Shown: one piece after another, positions 1 to 11,241 of the stretch
How the letters are laid out: each line of letters starts with the position of its first letter
Numbering within the stretch: the stretch's first letter is position 1
NCBI RefSeq assembly: GCF_004193775.1
Contig: NC_041021.1
Coordinates: 35,289,718 to 35,353,717, forward strand
DNA: 64,000 nucleotides
DNA from: Glycine soja
Taxonomy: Eukaryota > Streptophyta > Magnoliopsida > Fabales > Fabaceae
Direction: 5' to 3'
Program-made: the position numbers and the translations under genes
Notes under the pieces: model-generated
The model's database searches: none
Seen by the model: the letters and a program-made list of their open reading frames with translations, nothing else
Told to the model about the DNA's origin: nothing

Positions 1-552
1 TTGTGTATGCTTATCATGTTTGCCTGTGTTCCTTGCTAATTTTGGTTATTTGGAATTGGTATTGGTTCTTTTATAATAAACTCACCCTTGCAATTTTTTA
101 TCGTGTGGTTGATACCTGTGATGATCACGAACCTTGTTCGTGGGAGCAGAATGACAGTGGCAGAGTGTAGGGAGTAAGATTCTGGTGAGGAGCCGCCGAG
201 CCGACGTAATGACGTTGGCGTTATTTTGGGAGAGAGTTGTGTTTTGTAATCAACTCCCCCACAGTTGGTTTTTAAGTTTTATTTTGTTGAGTTAAAGATA
301 TAAAACTGGAATTTTAATTATATATATGAACATATTTAATTTTCGTTATGTGTATGACATGTACCGAATTATTGTTTCTATGTAATTATGCATATTCACT
401 TAAGTAATTGCGTGTTGTTGGATGAATTTATGTTGTGACAAAATCACTTCTATTTTCATAAGCAAAAATTAAGGGAGTTCTTTTTATAAAAAAAAAATGA
501 AATTATCTAATATTAGAGTGTGGATACCGTAGCGACAAGGCGGGTCGTTACA
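1..552 (+). repeat. 3' part of a Ty3/gypsy LTR, start outside the window
   Basis: The segment ends CGGGTCGTTACA at 541-552. The Tekay-like element at 9873 has the same end at 9911-9922, just before its primer binding site, so both are probably LTR 3' ends of one family. Here no primer site follows. This is therefore either a solo LTR or the 3' LTR of a plus-strand element lying to the left. No protein-coding signal is seen. The 5' boundary and target duplication cannot be determined. Confidence 0.6.
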
Positions 553-1923
553 ATGTAGGTTTCTGCTGCGTGTCCATGCTGGAGAGCAATCTATTTAGTA
601 ACAGTATGCCAAATTTCCTTGAACTAACAACATACATACAATGCAAGCAGGATTAGTCTCTGACCTCTTGGGTCAAAAGACACCATGGTTTTTGATATAA
701 CAGATAGATCAGAACAAAAAGTCCTCAGTTACAAGCAATAAAACAACAAGCATGTCCCACCCCTTTCTTAATTCAGAACACATTGCACAAAAAAATACCC
801 TTAATTATGAAACCCCAAAGACTATTAAGAACCTATTCACGTCTATACTGCATCATTGAAAACCAATTGCACTGTGATAACATAAAATCATTCCAATATC
901 GAATAATAGTAGACCAAAACAAAGAGTTCTGGAACTGCATAATTACAAACCCACGCAGCTGCATAAATGACAGTTGTTCTTCAATATCCGGATGACTTGA
1001 TGGTTCAAAAGGAGAACTTCAGATTCAATGTCCTTCGGTTTGAACCTGGCATGCTAGCATCCGAGAAAAAAAATTGACATCTTCTCCTAAAACACAGTTT
1101 ATTCCTTCCTATATCCAAATGGCCCAGATGACTGCATAATATACCATATCACATTAATTCCAACATTGTGTATCAATTTTCTGCATACCTGCAATTCCAT
1201 GAAACTGCACCATATGAGACACAATATTGCAATGCGACATTGCTTCAAAGCAATAGAAATTTGTTTTGTTTCTATATTATATTAATGAATCGAATTAATA
1301 ATCCATAAAATAATCATATCTTATTGAATGTTTGACTAAAACCTTATTATACAAATAATGCATATAAATTAAATTTTTTATTTTATTTTATTATAACATT
1401 ACATTTTGCATAATTGAATTTTTAAATTATCAGCAGAGGAATTAATATGAGAATACTAATAGAAGTGCTTGATATATTATAACATTGCATCTTGCATATT
1501 TGTAAATGATTGATAAAGGGTTTTTTTCTTTTGGGAGCTAAAAAATTAGGAAAGAAGATGGTACTCCAATAAAAAATAGGAAAAATTTTATAGCTCAAAT
1601 AATACATACATAGATATTTACATTTGACCTTTTAAAAAAGGTATTTTCATTTACATAGGGGTTGGACTCTTTGGTATGTGTTTTGTATACTCACCACAAG
1701 GCATGACTTTATAATTATATATATGCGATGTATGGATGTATTTTGTAATTGGTTATAATTAGGGCCAGTATTTTTGTGTTTATAATGTTTTTAATTAAAA
1801 ACATTTTTAGTAATCATGCATAATAATTGTTAAGTTTATAAAAAAATCAACATTAATAATTAATATATGCCATGTTATATGATACTCTTAATCTATATCT
1901 AAAAGTCAATGTTACGTATATAT
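553..1923. other. Intergenic AT-rich stretch, possible old exon or UTR
   Basis: No convincing gene. On the minus strand around 1060-850 there is short, moderately GC-balanced sequence that can be read as a C-terminal exon, and a GT donor-like site lies near 1190. No family is recognisable and there is no long frame, so I do not call a gene. From 1260 onward the sequence is very AT-rich with no structure that I can identify. Confidence 0.4.
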
Positions 1924-1928
1924 GATAG

Positions 1929-2306
1929 TGTTAGAATAAATCTCTTAACCTGTGATATTACAAACTACAAAAGAAACACAGGTTATTAATAAAATGCGGA
2001 AATTACAGATCAAATCATACCTCCAGCCATTGCCATGAAGAGTTCCTTGTTTTGGTTCTTCCAAGCTCTCTCTTCCTCTCTCTAGATGGTGTATAAGTCT
2101 GAATTCAAAGGGATGAGCTCAGGGACCAAATTCATGTTCTTATATAGGCATTCTACCATCAAGAATGCATTTACCAGCCATTACCACTCATTATTGACTG
2201 TTACAATTCATTAGTTGTCATTACCACCCATTAACAGCCATTGAATTTGGCTTCCAAAACTGACGAGCGTTACAGATTTTCAAAATGCTAGGACCAAATT
2301 ATTACA
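1929..2306 (-). repeat. Copia 3' LTR
   Basis: This 378-bp LTR has TG...CA ends. It is identical by eye to 7752-8129 except for two substitutions: one in the ACACAGGTTATT region and one in the CTCAGGGACC region. A TATA-like TATATAAG, read on the minus strand, lies near 2140-2147. Confidence 0.95.
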
Positions 2307-2317
2307 TTCTCCCACTT
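2307..2317 (-). other. Copia polypurine tract
   Basis: On the minus strand this reads AAGTGGGAGAA and directly abuts the start of the 3' LTR. This is the expected place and composition for the plus-strand priming site of an LTR retrotransposon. Confidence 0.85.
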
Positions 2318-2619
2318 GGTCCAAACATTTTGACTTAATGCTCAATCTTCTTAAGAAATGAATATACGAATCATAGCGATAGTTCCTCGTATAACGAGTA
2401 ATATCATCCATGTATTACAATATACTTAATTTCCCAAGCAATATACTCAAAGTGGTAATAAAACTTAATGAATAAACCCAATGTTTATTCTTGGTCCAAA
2501 ATATAATTTTTCTCAAATAAATCAATGTGCACCCAAATATGAGAAAATATCATAATATAAAAGTTTCAATTTTAACATATAAGTATACAATCATAAAGTG
2601 GAACCAAGTCCCATTCTTT

Positions 2620-5241
2620 CTACATGATATTAAACGGTGGCATGCCCTTAGTTAAAGGATCAACGATCATCAACTCAGTGCTTATATGCTCAATGACCAC
2701 TTTCTTGTCTTTTACTCTTTCTCTAATGGCTAAGTACTTAATGTCGATGTGCTTACTTCGACTTCCACTTTTGTTATTCTTAGCCATAAAGACAGCAGTT
2801 GAGTTATCGCAAAAAATTCTTAAAGGCCTTGAAATAGTATCAATTATCTTCAGCCCAGAAATGAAACTTTTAAGCCATACACCATGTGATGTAGCCTCAA
2901 AACAAGAGACAACCTCAGCTTCCATGGTAGAAGTAGCAGTCAAAGACTGCTTAACACTCCTCCATGAAATAGCTCCACCAGCCATCATGAAAATGTACCC
3001 AGATGTTGATTTACGAGAGTCAACACAACCAGCAAAGTCTGAGTCTGAATAACCAATCACATCTAGATTGTCTGTCTGTCTATACATAAGCATGTAATCT
3101 TTGGTGCCTTGAAGGTACCTCAGCACTTTCTTAGCAGCTCTCCAGTGGTCAATACCTGGATTACTATGATATCTTCCTAACATTCCAACTGCAAAAGCAA
3201 TGTCAGGCCTTGTGCATACTTGAGCATACATGAGGCTTCCAACAACTGAAGCATAAGGAATGTTTTTCATTTGTTCCCTCTCAAAGTCATTCTTTGGACA
3301 TTGGTTCAAATTAAACCTATCACTGTTCACAATGGGAGCAACACTTGGTGAACAATCTTTCATCCGAAATCTCTCTAGAATTTTGTTAATATAGGTTTCC
3401 TGTGATAGACCCAAAATACCTCGAGATCTATCTCTATGAATCTTAATGCCGATGAAATAAGATGCATCACCCATATCCTTCATGTCAAAATTCTTAGAGA
3501 GAAATTGTTTCACCTCATGTAGCAAACCCCGATCGTTGGCTGCAAGTAAAATATCATCTACATATAAAACAAGAAAACATATTTTACTCCCACTAACCTT
3601 GTGGTATATGCATTGATCCATGGGATTTTCATCAAAACCAAATGAAGAAATTATCCCATGAAACTTAACGTACCACTGATGGGAAGCTTGTTTTAAACCA
3701 TATATAGATTTATTAAGCTTGCAAACCAAATGCTCACCACTATTAGAGGAGAAACCTTCAGGTTGTTTCATATAAACCTCCTCCTCTAAATCACCATTAA
3801 GAAAAGCTGTTTTCACATCCATTTGTTGCAACTCAAGGTCAAAATGAGCAACTAATGCCAAGATTATACGAAGAGAATCTTTCTTAGATACTGGAGAAAA
3901 AGTCTCTTTGTAATCTATTCCTTCCTTTTGAGTAAATCCCTTAGCAACAAGTCTTGCCTTGTATCTCTCAATGTTGCCTAATGAATCCCTTTTGGTCTTA
4001 AAGACCCATTTACATCCAATGGCCTTTGCCCCATTAGGCAACTCTACAAGGTTCCAAACTTTTTTACTTTGCATAGAATTCATCTCATCCTTCATGGCAT
4101 CATACCATAAATTTGACTCTTTACAACTCATGGCTTGATCAAAAGTTTCAGGATCATTTTCAGCTCCAATATTATAGTCAGATTCTTGCAAATATACAAT
4201 ATAATCGCTAGGAATAGCTGATTTTCTTACTCTAGTAGACCTCCTTAATGTTGCATCAACATTTTCTTGGGGATCATGTTGTTCAACTGGTTGTTCATCA
4301 TTTTCATGAATTTGATGATCAACTTGATCTACTGGATTATCAACAACAGTTTGTGGAATGCCAATCATGTGTTGTTCATCATCCCTTTGGACTTGAGGGG
4401 TATGAATTACAACCAATCTTTCATTTGATGTGGAAGGTTGAGATTCTATATAATCAATTTCAGAACCTAAGTCCCTCAATTGATCACTCCCACTGATCAA
4501 ATCATTTTCAATAAATTTGGCATTTCTTGATTCCACAATCCTAGTAATATGATGTGGACAATAAAACCTATAACCTTTAGACCTTTCGGCATATCCAATG
4601 AAATACCCACTAATGGTCCTCGGGTCAAGTTTCTTCTCTTGTGGGTTATATATTCTCACCTCAGACGGACAACCCCAAACGCGCATATGTTTCAAACTCG
4701 GTTTCCAACCTTTAAACAACTTAAAAGGTGTCTTTGGGACAGCCTTGGTTGGAACACGATTTAATATATACACTGCCGTTTTTAGTGCTTCAGCCCACAA
4801 GGATTTAGGAAGATTGGAGTTGCTAAGCATACTCCGCACCATGTCCAATAATGTCCGGTTCCTTCTTTCTGCCACACCATTCTGATTTGGAGAACCAGGC
4901 ATAGTGTATTGGGCAACAATCCCATGTTCTTGAAGAAACTTTGCAAATGGACCAGGTGCTTGTCCATTCTCAGTATATCTGCCATAGTATTCTCCACCTC
5001 TATCTGATCTCACTATTTTTATTTGCTTGCCACATTGGTTCTCAACTTCAGCCTTAAAGACTTTGAAGGCATCCAATGCTTCGTATTTGTTATGAAGCAA
5101 ATAAACATTCATATATCGTGAATAATCATCTATAAAGGTGATAAAATATTTCTGACCACGTGCATCCATATCTAGACAACAAATATCAGTATGAATTATT
5201 TCTAATATGCTTGAACTCCTATTAGCACCTTTCTTAGACAT
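2620..5241 (-). CDS. Copia Pol: integrase, reverse transcriptase, RNase H (3' part of a broken polyprotein)
   Basis: An 873-codon open frame. It begins inside integrase: first catalytic Asp in IHTDICC (about residue 18), second in RSDRGGEYY (about 58), catalytic Glu in NGVAERRNRT (about 125). Then the copia reverse transcriptase: WVFKTKRDSLGNIERYKARL, the LNKSIYGLKQA motif and the catalytic YVDD box in VLYVDDILLAAND. It ends with RNase H (YSDSDFAGC, TMEAE, FCDNSTAV). All catalytic residues I can see are intact. The ATG at 5239-5241 is probably not a real start: the frame is continuous with the upstream protease frame across the TAG at 5248-5250. The product would be an integrase/RT/RNase H block lacking protease and Gag unless that stop is read through. 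Confidence 0.9.
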   Translation of the reverse strand: MSKKGANRSSSILEIIHTDICCLDMDARGQKYFITFIDDYSRYMNVYLLHNKYEALDAFKVFKAEVENQCGKQIKIVRSDRGGEYYGRYTENGQAPGPFAKFLQEHGIVAQYTMPGSPNQNGVAERRNRTLLDMVRSMLSNSNLPKSLWAEALKTAVYILNRVPTKAVPKTPFKLFKGWKPSLKHMRVWGCPSEVRIYNPQEKKLDPRTISGYFIGYAERSKGYRFYCPHHITRIVESRNAKFIENDLISGSDQLRDLGSEIDYIESQPSTSNERLVVIHTPQVQRDDEQHMIGIPQTVVDNPVDQVDHQIHENDEQPVEQHDPQENVDATLRRSTRVRKSAIPSDYIVYLQESDYNIGAENDPETFDQAMSCKESNLWYDAMKDEMNSMQSKKVWNLVELPNGAKAIGCKWVFKTKRDSLGNIERYKARLVAKGFTQKEGIDYKETFSPVSKKDSLRIILALVAHFDLELQQMDVKTAFLNGDLEEEVYMKQPEGFSSNSGEHLVCKLNKSIYGLKQASHQWYVKFHGIISSFGFDENPMDQCIYHKVSGSKICFLVLYVDDILLAANDRGLLHEVKQFLSKNFDMKDMGDASYFIGIKIHRDRSRGILGLSQETYINKILERFRMKDCSPSVAPIVNSDRFNLNQCPKNDFEREQMKNIPYASVVGSLMYAQVCTRPDIAFAVGMLGRYHSNPGIDHWRAAKKVLRYLQGTKDYMLMYRQTDNLDVIGYSDSDFAGCVDSRKSTSGYIFMMAGGAISWRSVKQSLTATSTMEAEVVSCFEATSHGVWLKSFISGLKIIDTISRPLRIFCDNSTAVFMAKNNKSGSRSKHIDIKYLAIRERVKDKKVVIEHISTELMIVDPLTKGMPPFNIM

Positions 5242-5247
5242 GTTGGT

Positions 5248-5820
5248 CTACTTACCCTTAATGCAGTCCACACAAGTCTTAAAGTCAGCAAAATCTAGAG
5301 TATTGAGTACCCCATCTTTCACTAACCTTTTAATCCTCTCAATGGAGATATGTCCTAATCTCCGGTGCCATAACATAGAGGAATTCTCATTAATATTACA
5401 CCTTTTAATACCAGTTTGAACATGCATAGAACTATAAGTGGCATTATTTTGTAAACCAAGAAGATAAAGACCATCAGACAAGATACCATTCCCAACACAT
5501 TCAGAATTATAAAATAACTCAAATAATGTGTCTTTGAAATTAAAGGAATATCCAAACGGTACAAGCCTTGAAATAGAAATCAAGTTTCGGGAAAAACTTG
5601 GTACATAAAAAGTCCTTTCTAATTTTAAAATAAAGCCACTACTTAAAGTCAAAATGCAAGTTGCAATGGCCTCCACATGTGAGCCTAGCTTATTGCCTGA
5701 TAAAATGCTTTGCTCACTTCCCACTGGTTTCCTTAGGTTTTGCATACCCTGTAAAGAATTTGCAATATGAATAGTAGATCCAGAATCAATCCACCAGGTG
5801 TTAATATTAACACTAACCAT
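5248..5820 (-). pseudogene. Copia protease and integrase N-terminal (GAG-pre-integrase) region, ended by a TAG
   Basis: This 190-codon frame begins with the copia aspartic protease motif WWIDSGSTIHI (catalytic DSG near residue 13). It ends with the GAG-pre-integrase zinc segment LWHRRLGHISIERIK followed by CVDCIKGK, giving the His-His-Cys-Cys pattern of the integrase zinc domain. It stops at TAG 5248-5250, in frame with the Pol block downstream. Glutamine would be expected at this position, so CAG to TAG is the simplest explanation. Upstream the same frame is closed by TAG 5875-5877, again at a likely Gln. The ORF is a fragment of one polyprotein, not a separate gene. Confidence 0.85.
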
Positions 5821-5897
5821 ATTAGATTCATAACATACTAATGAGATTGATTTACCTTTCTTCTCAAGCCATTTCTAGAACCCGGGGCAATTCTTCT

Positions 5898-6665
5898 TCA
5901 TGTGTCCTTCTTCTTGCAAAAGAAACACTTTGCCACCTTCTTAATATCAGCTTGAGGTGGTATTTTACCATTCCCCTTCTGATAAGCTTGAGACTTAATT
6001 GCTTTGTTCTTTCCATAAGCAGTAGTCAGCAATGCACTCTCACCCATCTCCATTACAAGTCTTTCTTCTTCCTGAACACACATGGTCATTAATTCATTGA
6101 TAGACCATTTATCTTTATGTGTGTTGTAGGAAATCTTAAATGGCCCATATTCATGCGGAAGGGTGTTCAAAATGAAGTGCACTAGGAAGGACTCAGACAT
6201 ATCAACCTCTAATTTCTTAAGTTGAGCTGAAATATCTCACATTTTCATGATGTACTCACGCACACCTTTCACACTGGTGAGCCGAAGAGAAGAGAACTTC
6301 ATGATCAAGGTGCTTGCTAAAGTCTTGTCTGAAGTGATGAACTGTTCATCAATGGCCTTAAGCAAGTCTTGGACCTTTTCATGCTGGTCAACAGAACCAC
6401 GTATCCCAGCCGAGATTTTGGTCTTAATGAACATCACGCTGAGTCGGTTGGATCGCTCCCACCGCTCATATAGCGCAACATCAGCTGGGCTACTTTCATC
6501 AGTGATTGCAGGTGGTTCGTCTTTCCTTATAGTATAGTCTATGTCCATCCACCCCAATTGTAGAAGAATTCTCTCCTTCCATATCTTATAGTTATCTCCT
6601 TTAAGTTCGGGAACATCACATTGAATATCAGAAAAACTAATAGTTTGAGAAGTTGCAAAATTCAA
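5898..6665 (-). pseudogene. Copia gag, interrupted by TGA and ending in a frameshift at the zinc knuckle
   Basis: The ATG at 6665 opens a copia capsid-type Gag: N-terminal LKGDNYKIWKERILLQLGW, then the UBN2-like region that includes ALYERWERSNRLSVMFIK. A TGA at 6237-6239 interrupts it where Arg is expected (CGA to TGA). The frame resumes through HFILNTLPHEYGPFKISYN to the nucleocapsid zinc knuckle KCFFCKKK. There one base is missing near 5905-5915 and translation runs into TGA. The rest of the CCHC box is visible in another frame. Gag is needed to form virus-like particles, so this copy cannot make them itself. Confidence 0.88.
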
Positions 6666-7735
6666 AGGCTTATGTCAAAATTTGAGACATACTAATCTTA
6701 ATTGTATCTTTTACCAATGTAAACATACCATAAAATTGAATCTTGTGACATAAAAATTGCTTGTGGGCTAAATTTTTAATTCAATAAGAAACAATTAAAC
6801 CTTATGATAGAATAATCAAATTACTTGCTCAATATTCATGCTTTACGTGTACAACATGAAAATAATTTGATTTCTATCGCAAATATTTACTTTATGATAA
6901 AATCAACAAATTATACATACATCATGATGCCTATGAGTAAATCATGAAAAATAATACGTCATTTTATCCCAATTAATTATACAAATATAATAAAAATTCT
7001 TGTGAGATAAAATTCATTATATAAGTATAATTAATTACAATATTATGTCTAATTCCTTATATGATCTTTAACCAACTTAATATATAATTTTAATCAAATA
7101 TAGATGTTGTGGCTAATCCATAATTAATCAAAATTATAAAGATCACTTAGACATAAAACTTTATTATATGAGAATAAATGGTATTTTGCATTTCAAAATC
7201 AAGATACAATATAATTATGAATAAGATTCTCATATAATTTTATAATTGAAATATAATATTATGCATTTGATTTCATATATATATGCATAGAATAAAATTT
7301 TCCAGAATATATTCATGCATAAATTAAATCAAAATTCCAAAAACTGGAAAGCAGAATGAGTATATAAGGTATTAAAAATGACTGCATATCAGGAAAGCTT
7401 TACTGGTTTAGTGGTTTGCACATATTATATTGTTCTTAGGGTGAAGGGTTTGACACCCAACTAGCACAAAACGTAGGATTTTTGTTTTTGTTTTTTTTTT
7501 TTTAACACTGTTCATCATCTTCAACCTTTAGCAGGTCAAACCCGACCCATACGCAGACCCGGTCGTTTTTCATTCATTTGGACACCATTTTTCACGTTTC
7601 AAAAGCCAAAATTAAGGAAATCAAATGAAATACAGATTTCTAATTTTATTCTTAAGAAACAAGGCCCTTCATACCATAAACGAAATCAAATCGGAAAATA
7701 CCGAAAATCGAAAATGGACAAGGCAGAGGCAATTG

Positions 7736-7749
7736 TTGCTCTGATACCA
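7736..7749 (-). other. Copia primer binding site
   Basis: On the minus strand the sequence reads TGGTATCAGAGCAA. It is complementary to the 3' end of initiator methionine tRNA and lies two bases inside the 5' LTR. It fixes the orientation of the element. Confidence 0.92.
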
Positions 7750-7751
7750 AA

Positions 7752-8129
7752 TGTTAGAATAAATCTCTTAACCTGTGATATTACAAACTACAAAAGAAAC
7801 ACAGATTATTAATAAAATGCGGAAATTACAGATCAAATCATACCTCCAGCCATTGCCATGAAGAGTTCCTTGTTTTGGTTCTTCCAAGCTCTCTCTTCCT
7901 CTCTCTAGATGGTGTATAAGTCTGAATTCAAAGGGATGAGCTCAGGGGCCAAATTCATGTTCTTATATAGGCATTCTACCATCAAGAATGCATTTACCAG
8001 CCATTACCACTCATTATTGACTGTTACAATTCATTAGTTGTCATTACCACCCATTAACAGCCATTGAATTTGGCTTCCAAAACTGACGAGCGTTACAGAT
8101 TTTCAAAATGCTAGGACCAAATTATTACA
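7752..8129 (-). repeat. Copia 5' LTR, carrying the promoter
   Basis: 378 bp, TG...CA ends. On the minus strand a TATA-like TATATAAG lies near 7963-7970 and would drive the element's RNA. Two substitutions separate it from the 3' LTR. Confidence 0.95.
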
Positions 8130-8134
8130 GATAG

Positions 8135-8535
8135 TTCAAGTTTTTTTAACAAGTGAATTATAGAAAACGATAATAATTAATAAAAAATGGTTTGGTCATG
8201 GGATAATGAAGACTGAAAATATCAGGAAAATTACGTTAATTAGTAATTATTATTAGTGGGAAAATAAAATTTATAATAGGATGAAAGACTTAAAAAAACA
8301 TTTAACTACTCATAAAAAATAATATAATTTTTTCTAGGTAGTCGATAATTGTCTAAAAACATATATAGTAAATAAAAAATGTTTTCAGGTGCCTTAAGCC
8401 TGAGTTTTACTCACTTTATTTGGTGAAGGGACAAACCTAATAATATTAACTAATCTCTTACAATATGATAAAACAAGATTTGAATTTTTATTCAAAGAAA
8501 TTTTCATATTTAACATATTTATTTTTTGTTCTTGC

Positions 8536-8589
<54 letters not shown>

Positions 8590-9290
8590 ATTGTTACAAA
8601 ATTTTTATAATAAATATCTCTTTTAACACCAATAAAAGATTTCATTAATAAAACTAAACCTTTTTTTAACAATTAATAAAACGAAACTTGACACAAGGTG
8701 TCATCAAGATTAGATAAAAAGAAAAAGAAAAATAAGGGATCTATAGATTATGAGACCAATTGAATTTCGAAAGAGGGCATTTTATTGCTTTATTACAGCA
8801 GCCACACAGTAAATCACTCAGCAAGACAAGTTACACTATAAAAATAATAATAATAATGTACAAAAATTGAAATGACATGGGAACAATTGCATCACAGAGA
8901 GGACAAACAAGCCTACAACAATACCAAAGGGCGTTAAAAACCAAGAAAATTGTGTCAATTACAATGCAGCTCGTATCACAGGGCAGAAGTACTAGTGTAA
9001 CATGTTTTCAACAACATATATAAGCACATATGTTGCATAACTTGCATAGTGTATTAATATGTAGAGCTTAGGACTTAGATAATCTACACTTAGGTTCTAT
9101 TTTAACATGACTAGAGGTAAGGTATATCATTCACAGAACCAAGGTTAAACTCAATTTGCACACAAATACAGTCAAAACCCAAGTTCATGAGATAGTAAGA
9201 TACACACATTAACAAGAGTGATAGAGTGTTGTAATTCAAAAGCAATACGTGAATTAACAAGAATTTTCATGTTAGTAATGCACTGTAAAT
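8135..9290. other. Intergenic AT-rich stretch with a TA microsatellite
   Basis: I see no gene. An uninterrupted (TA)n run occupies about 8539-8582. The segment 8750-9000 has more balanced composition and could be an old 3' UTR, but it offers no frame or recognisable product. Confidence 0.5.
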
Positions 9291-9404
9291 TTAGATAATA
9301 GAAGGAACTAGCCCTAGCTTCTCACTTACCATCACCATCAAAACCAAACACAGAAACAAGCATTCATAGAAGACTGACCTTTCATGACATAGAACGAGAA
9401 CAAG

Positions 9405-9640
9405 AATGCGAGAGTGAGTAGAGTTGTGAGTGAGAGCGAGAATGAGAGCACGAGAGTCAAAGATGAGGGGTTGCGACACCATTGCAGAGAGTGCATGAGA
9501 GTGAGAGTGAGAACAAGTGCTCGAGAGCCCGAGAGTGAGAGATGAGGGTGTTGCCGTGCCACCGCGGAGAGTGTGTGAGAGTAAGAGTGAGAATGAGAGC
9601 GTGGAAGTGAGAGATGATTCTGAGTGAGCGCGAGAAGAGG
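9405..9640. repeat. GA-rich low-complexity tract
   Basis: Imperfect repeats of GAGAGTGAGAG-type units. They give apparent Ser/Leu-rich minus-strand reading frames, which are composition artefacts. The tract sits just inside a CACTA-type end at 9872 and may be part of that element. Confidence 0.6.
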
Positions 9641-9671
9641 GGGAGACAAATTTAATTCAAGAAACACAACG

Positions 9672-9872
9672 TTGATTTTTCAAAAAAGCGACGTTAACAT
9701 GATTTTGTTAATGTTAGTTTTTGAAAAAACTGATGTTAACGAACTCATGTTAACATCATTTTTTTAATGAACTCGTGTTATTTACGAATATGCCACCACG
9801 TTTTTGTTAACATCGGTTTTTGAAAAAATCGATGTTAACGTTGTGATGTTAAATCCATTCTTTCTAGTAGTG
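9672..9872. mobile_element. Terminal segment of a CACTA transposon (one end only)
   Basis: It ends TTTCTAGTAGTG at 9861-9872, the reverse complement of a CACTACTAGAAA end. Internally it carries several imperfect copies of AACATCGGTTTTT and its complement, the sub-terminal repeat also found in CACTA-1 at 33730-33830 and 40740-41150. The matching left end was not found within 8130-9670. The element may be truncated, and it abuts the remaining LTR tail of the gypsy element on its right. Confidence 0.65.
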
Positions 9873-10125
9873 TTTCTACGATATAATAGTTAAGTTGTAT
9901 TGTGACGAAGCGGGTCGTTACAATTTGTGGTATTCGAGATAACTATGTGTTTTGGGAAAGAACCTATGGGGAATAGGTTTATTGTGTCTTTTGTTGTGCA
10001 TGTGGAATTATTTTTGTGATAGAAATAATTGTTGTGTGTAAAGTCTTTGGACTTTCTGTGCATTATTTCTTAAAGGAAATAATGGTTGCTAATGGCTTGT
10101 GGTTCTTGACCCTTGCGGGATCACG

Positions 10126-11210
10126 ATGAGAGGACAACCCCGGTCTCAACCTTCTTCTTCTACTTCTATCCCGAATTTGGCTCAGATAGCCTAGAATTTA
10201 GAGGCGATGACTATAGCGATTACTTAGCCACAAGCCATTATGGCCTAGTATCATGCTGTTATGGCTTAGCATGAGCAACAACACCAAACTTCCATGGCTC
10301 AATATCAAGCTACCATGGCTAAGTAACACGAGGTTGTTATACCTTCTGAAGTTCAAGGCTTAGTTGAATTCAAGAAGAATGATCCTTCACAGTTCAAAGG
10401 GGAGTCAGACCAAAACAGAATTGATCTTTCACTCAAAGAGTTAAAGAAAATCTTCAGAGCTATGAATTGTCCATATGACCAAAAAATGACGTATTGCTAC
10501 TTATATGTTGATTTGTGAGGCAAAGTATTGGTGGCATGGAGCTAGTCAACTCATGGAATCTAGTGAAGAGGCTATCACAGGGGCAAGCTTGAAAGAACAT
10601 TTCCTAAGAAAGTATTTTCCAATAGGTGCTAGACATGCAAAGGAGATGGAGTTTCTACGACTAATTCAGGAGAACATGACTATGAACGAGTACTCATCCA
10701 AATTCGAATACTTGTCTAGATTTTGCACCTAGACTACTTCAAAAGAATGGAGATGTTGAAATTATGAAGAAGGAGAAAGAATTGAGATACAGAAAACAAT
10801 CATCTCGGTGACTATTAGAGAGTTCCCAAAGCTAGTTGAAAGGATCAAGACAGTTGAGTGTCTTGAGTATGGTAATAGAGTTGTTAGGACTCGTGAAGCT
10901 TGACCATGTGGATTAAGGAAAAGATTCCAGTAGAAAAAACGTGCAGTAGGCCCCAAGACCAGCAAAAGACAAGATCTTTAATTATCAGTAGTAGCAACAC
11001 AGGCATGGTGGCCCAACTGCCAAGGGCACCTTAATCACTTCTTAAACAGGAAATGCAAGGTTAAATGTTACAGATGTGGAGGAACACACTACGTCAATCA
11101 GTGTTATCAAAAGATTGAGGTTTACTATAATTGTCAAAAGCCCGATCACATTGATAAAGAATACAAAGTAGCACCAAAGGTTGAGGCCACAATGAATACA
11201 ATGAAGACAA
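10126..11210 (+). pseudogene. gag of the Tekay-like element, with multiple stops
   Basis: The likely start is ATG 10126-10128, followed by a Gln/Ser-rich leader with repeated MA(Q)-type units. In this frame four TAG codons fall at 10192, 10225, 10246 and 10267, all where the repeat pattern predicts Gln. The capsid domain follows: EFKKNDPSQFKGE, then the retrotransposon Gag core at 10505-10732 (WWHGASQL, LKEHFLRKYFP, MNEYSSKFEYLSRFC). A CCHC zinc knuckle, CYRCGGTHYVNQC, lies at about 11066-11104. Gag normally packages the element's RNA. This copy cannot be translated intact. Confidence 0.8.
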
Positions 11211-11241
11211 CATACTAGTTGCGAAAGGCAGAGTCTTCACC

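Larger units (their letters stand above)
1924..8134 (-). mobile_element. Complete Ty1/copia LTR retrotransposon, recent but coding-defective
   Basis: On the minus strand. The 5' LTR is at 7752-8129 and the 3' LTR at 1929-2306, flanked by 5-bp target duplications GATAG at 1924-1928 and 8130-8134. A methionine-initiator primer binding site adjoins the 5' LTR and a purine tract adjoins the 3' LTR. Domain order is gag, protease, integrase, reverse transcriptase, RNase H, which is the copia order. The LTRs differ at only two positions in 378, so insertion is recent. The coding region nevertheless has in-frame stops (TGA 6237-6239, TAG 5875-5877, TAG 5248-5250) and a frameshift near 5905. It could now move only with proteins supplied by a relative. 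The leader 6666-7735 and segment 2321-2619 are AT-rich and non-coding. Confidence 0.95.

Noticed and set aside
2624..4885. Plus-strand frames of 71-142 codons
   Set aside because: They lie antisense to the intact copia Pol frame and show no domain motifs.
8539..8582. TA runs as regulatory or replication features
   Set aside because: Ordinary plant microsatellites; nothing else supports a function.
9291..9667. Two minus-strand Ser/Leu-rich frames
   Set aside because: They are translations of a GA-rich low-complexity tract.
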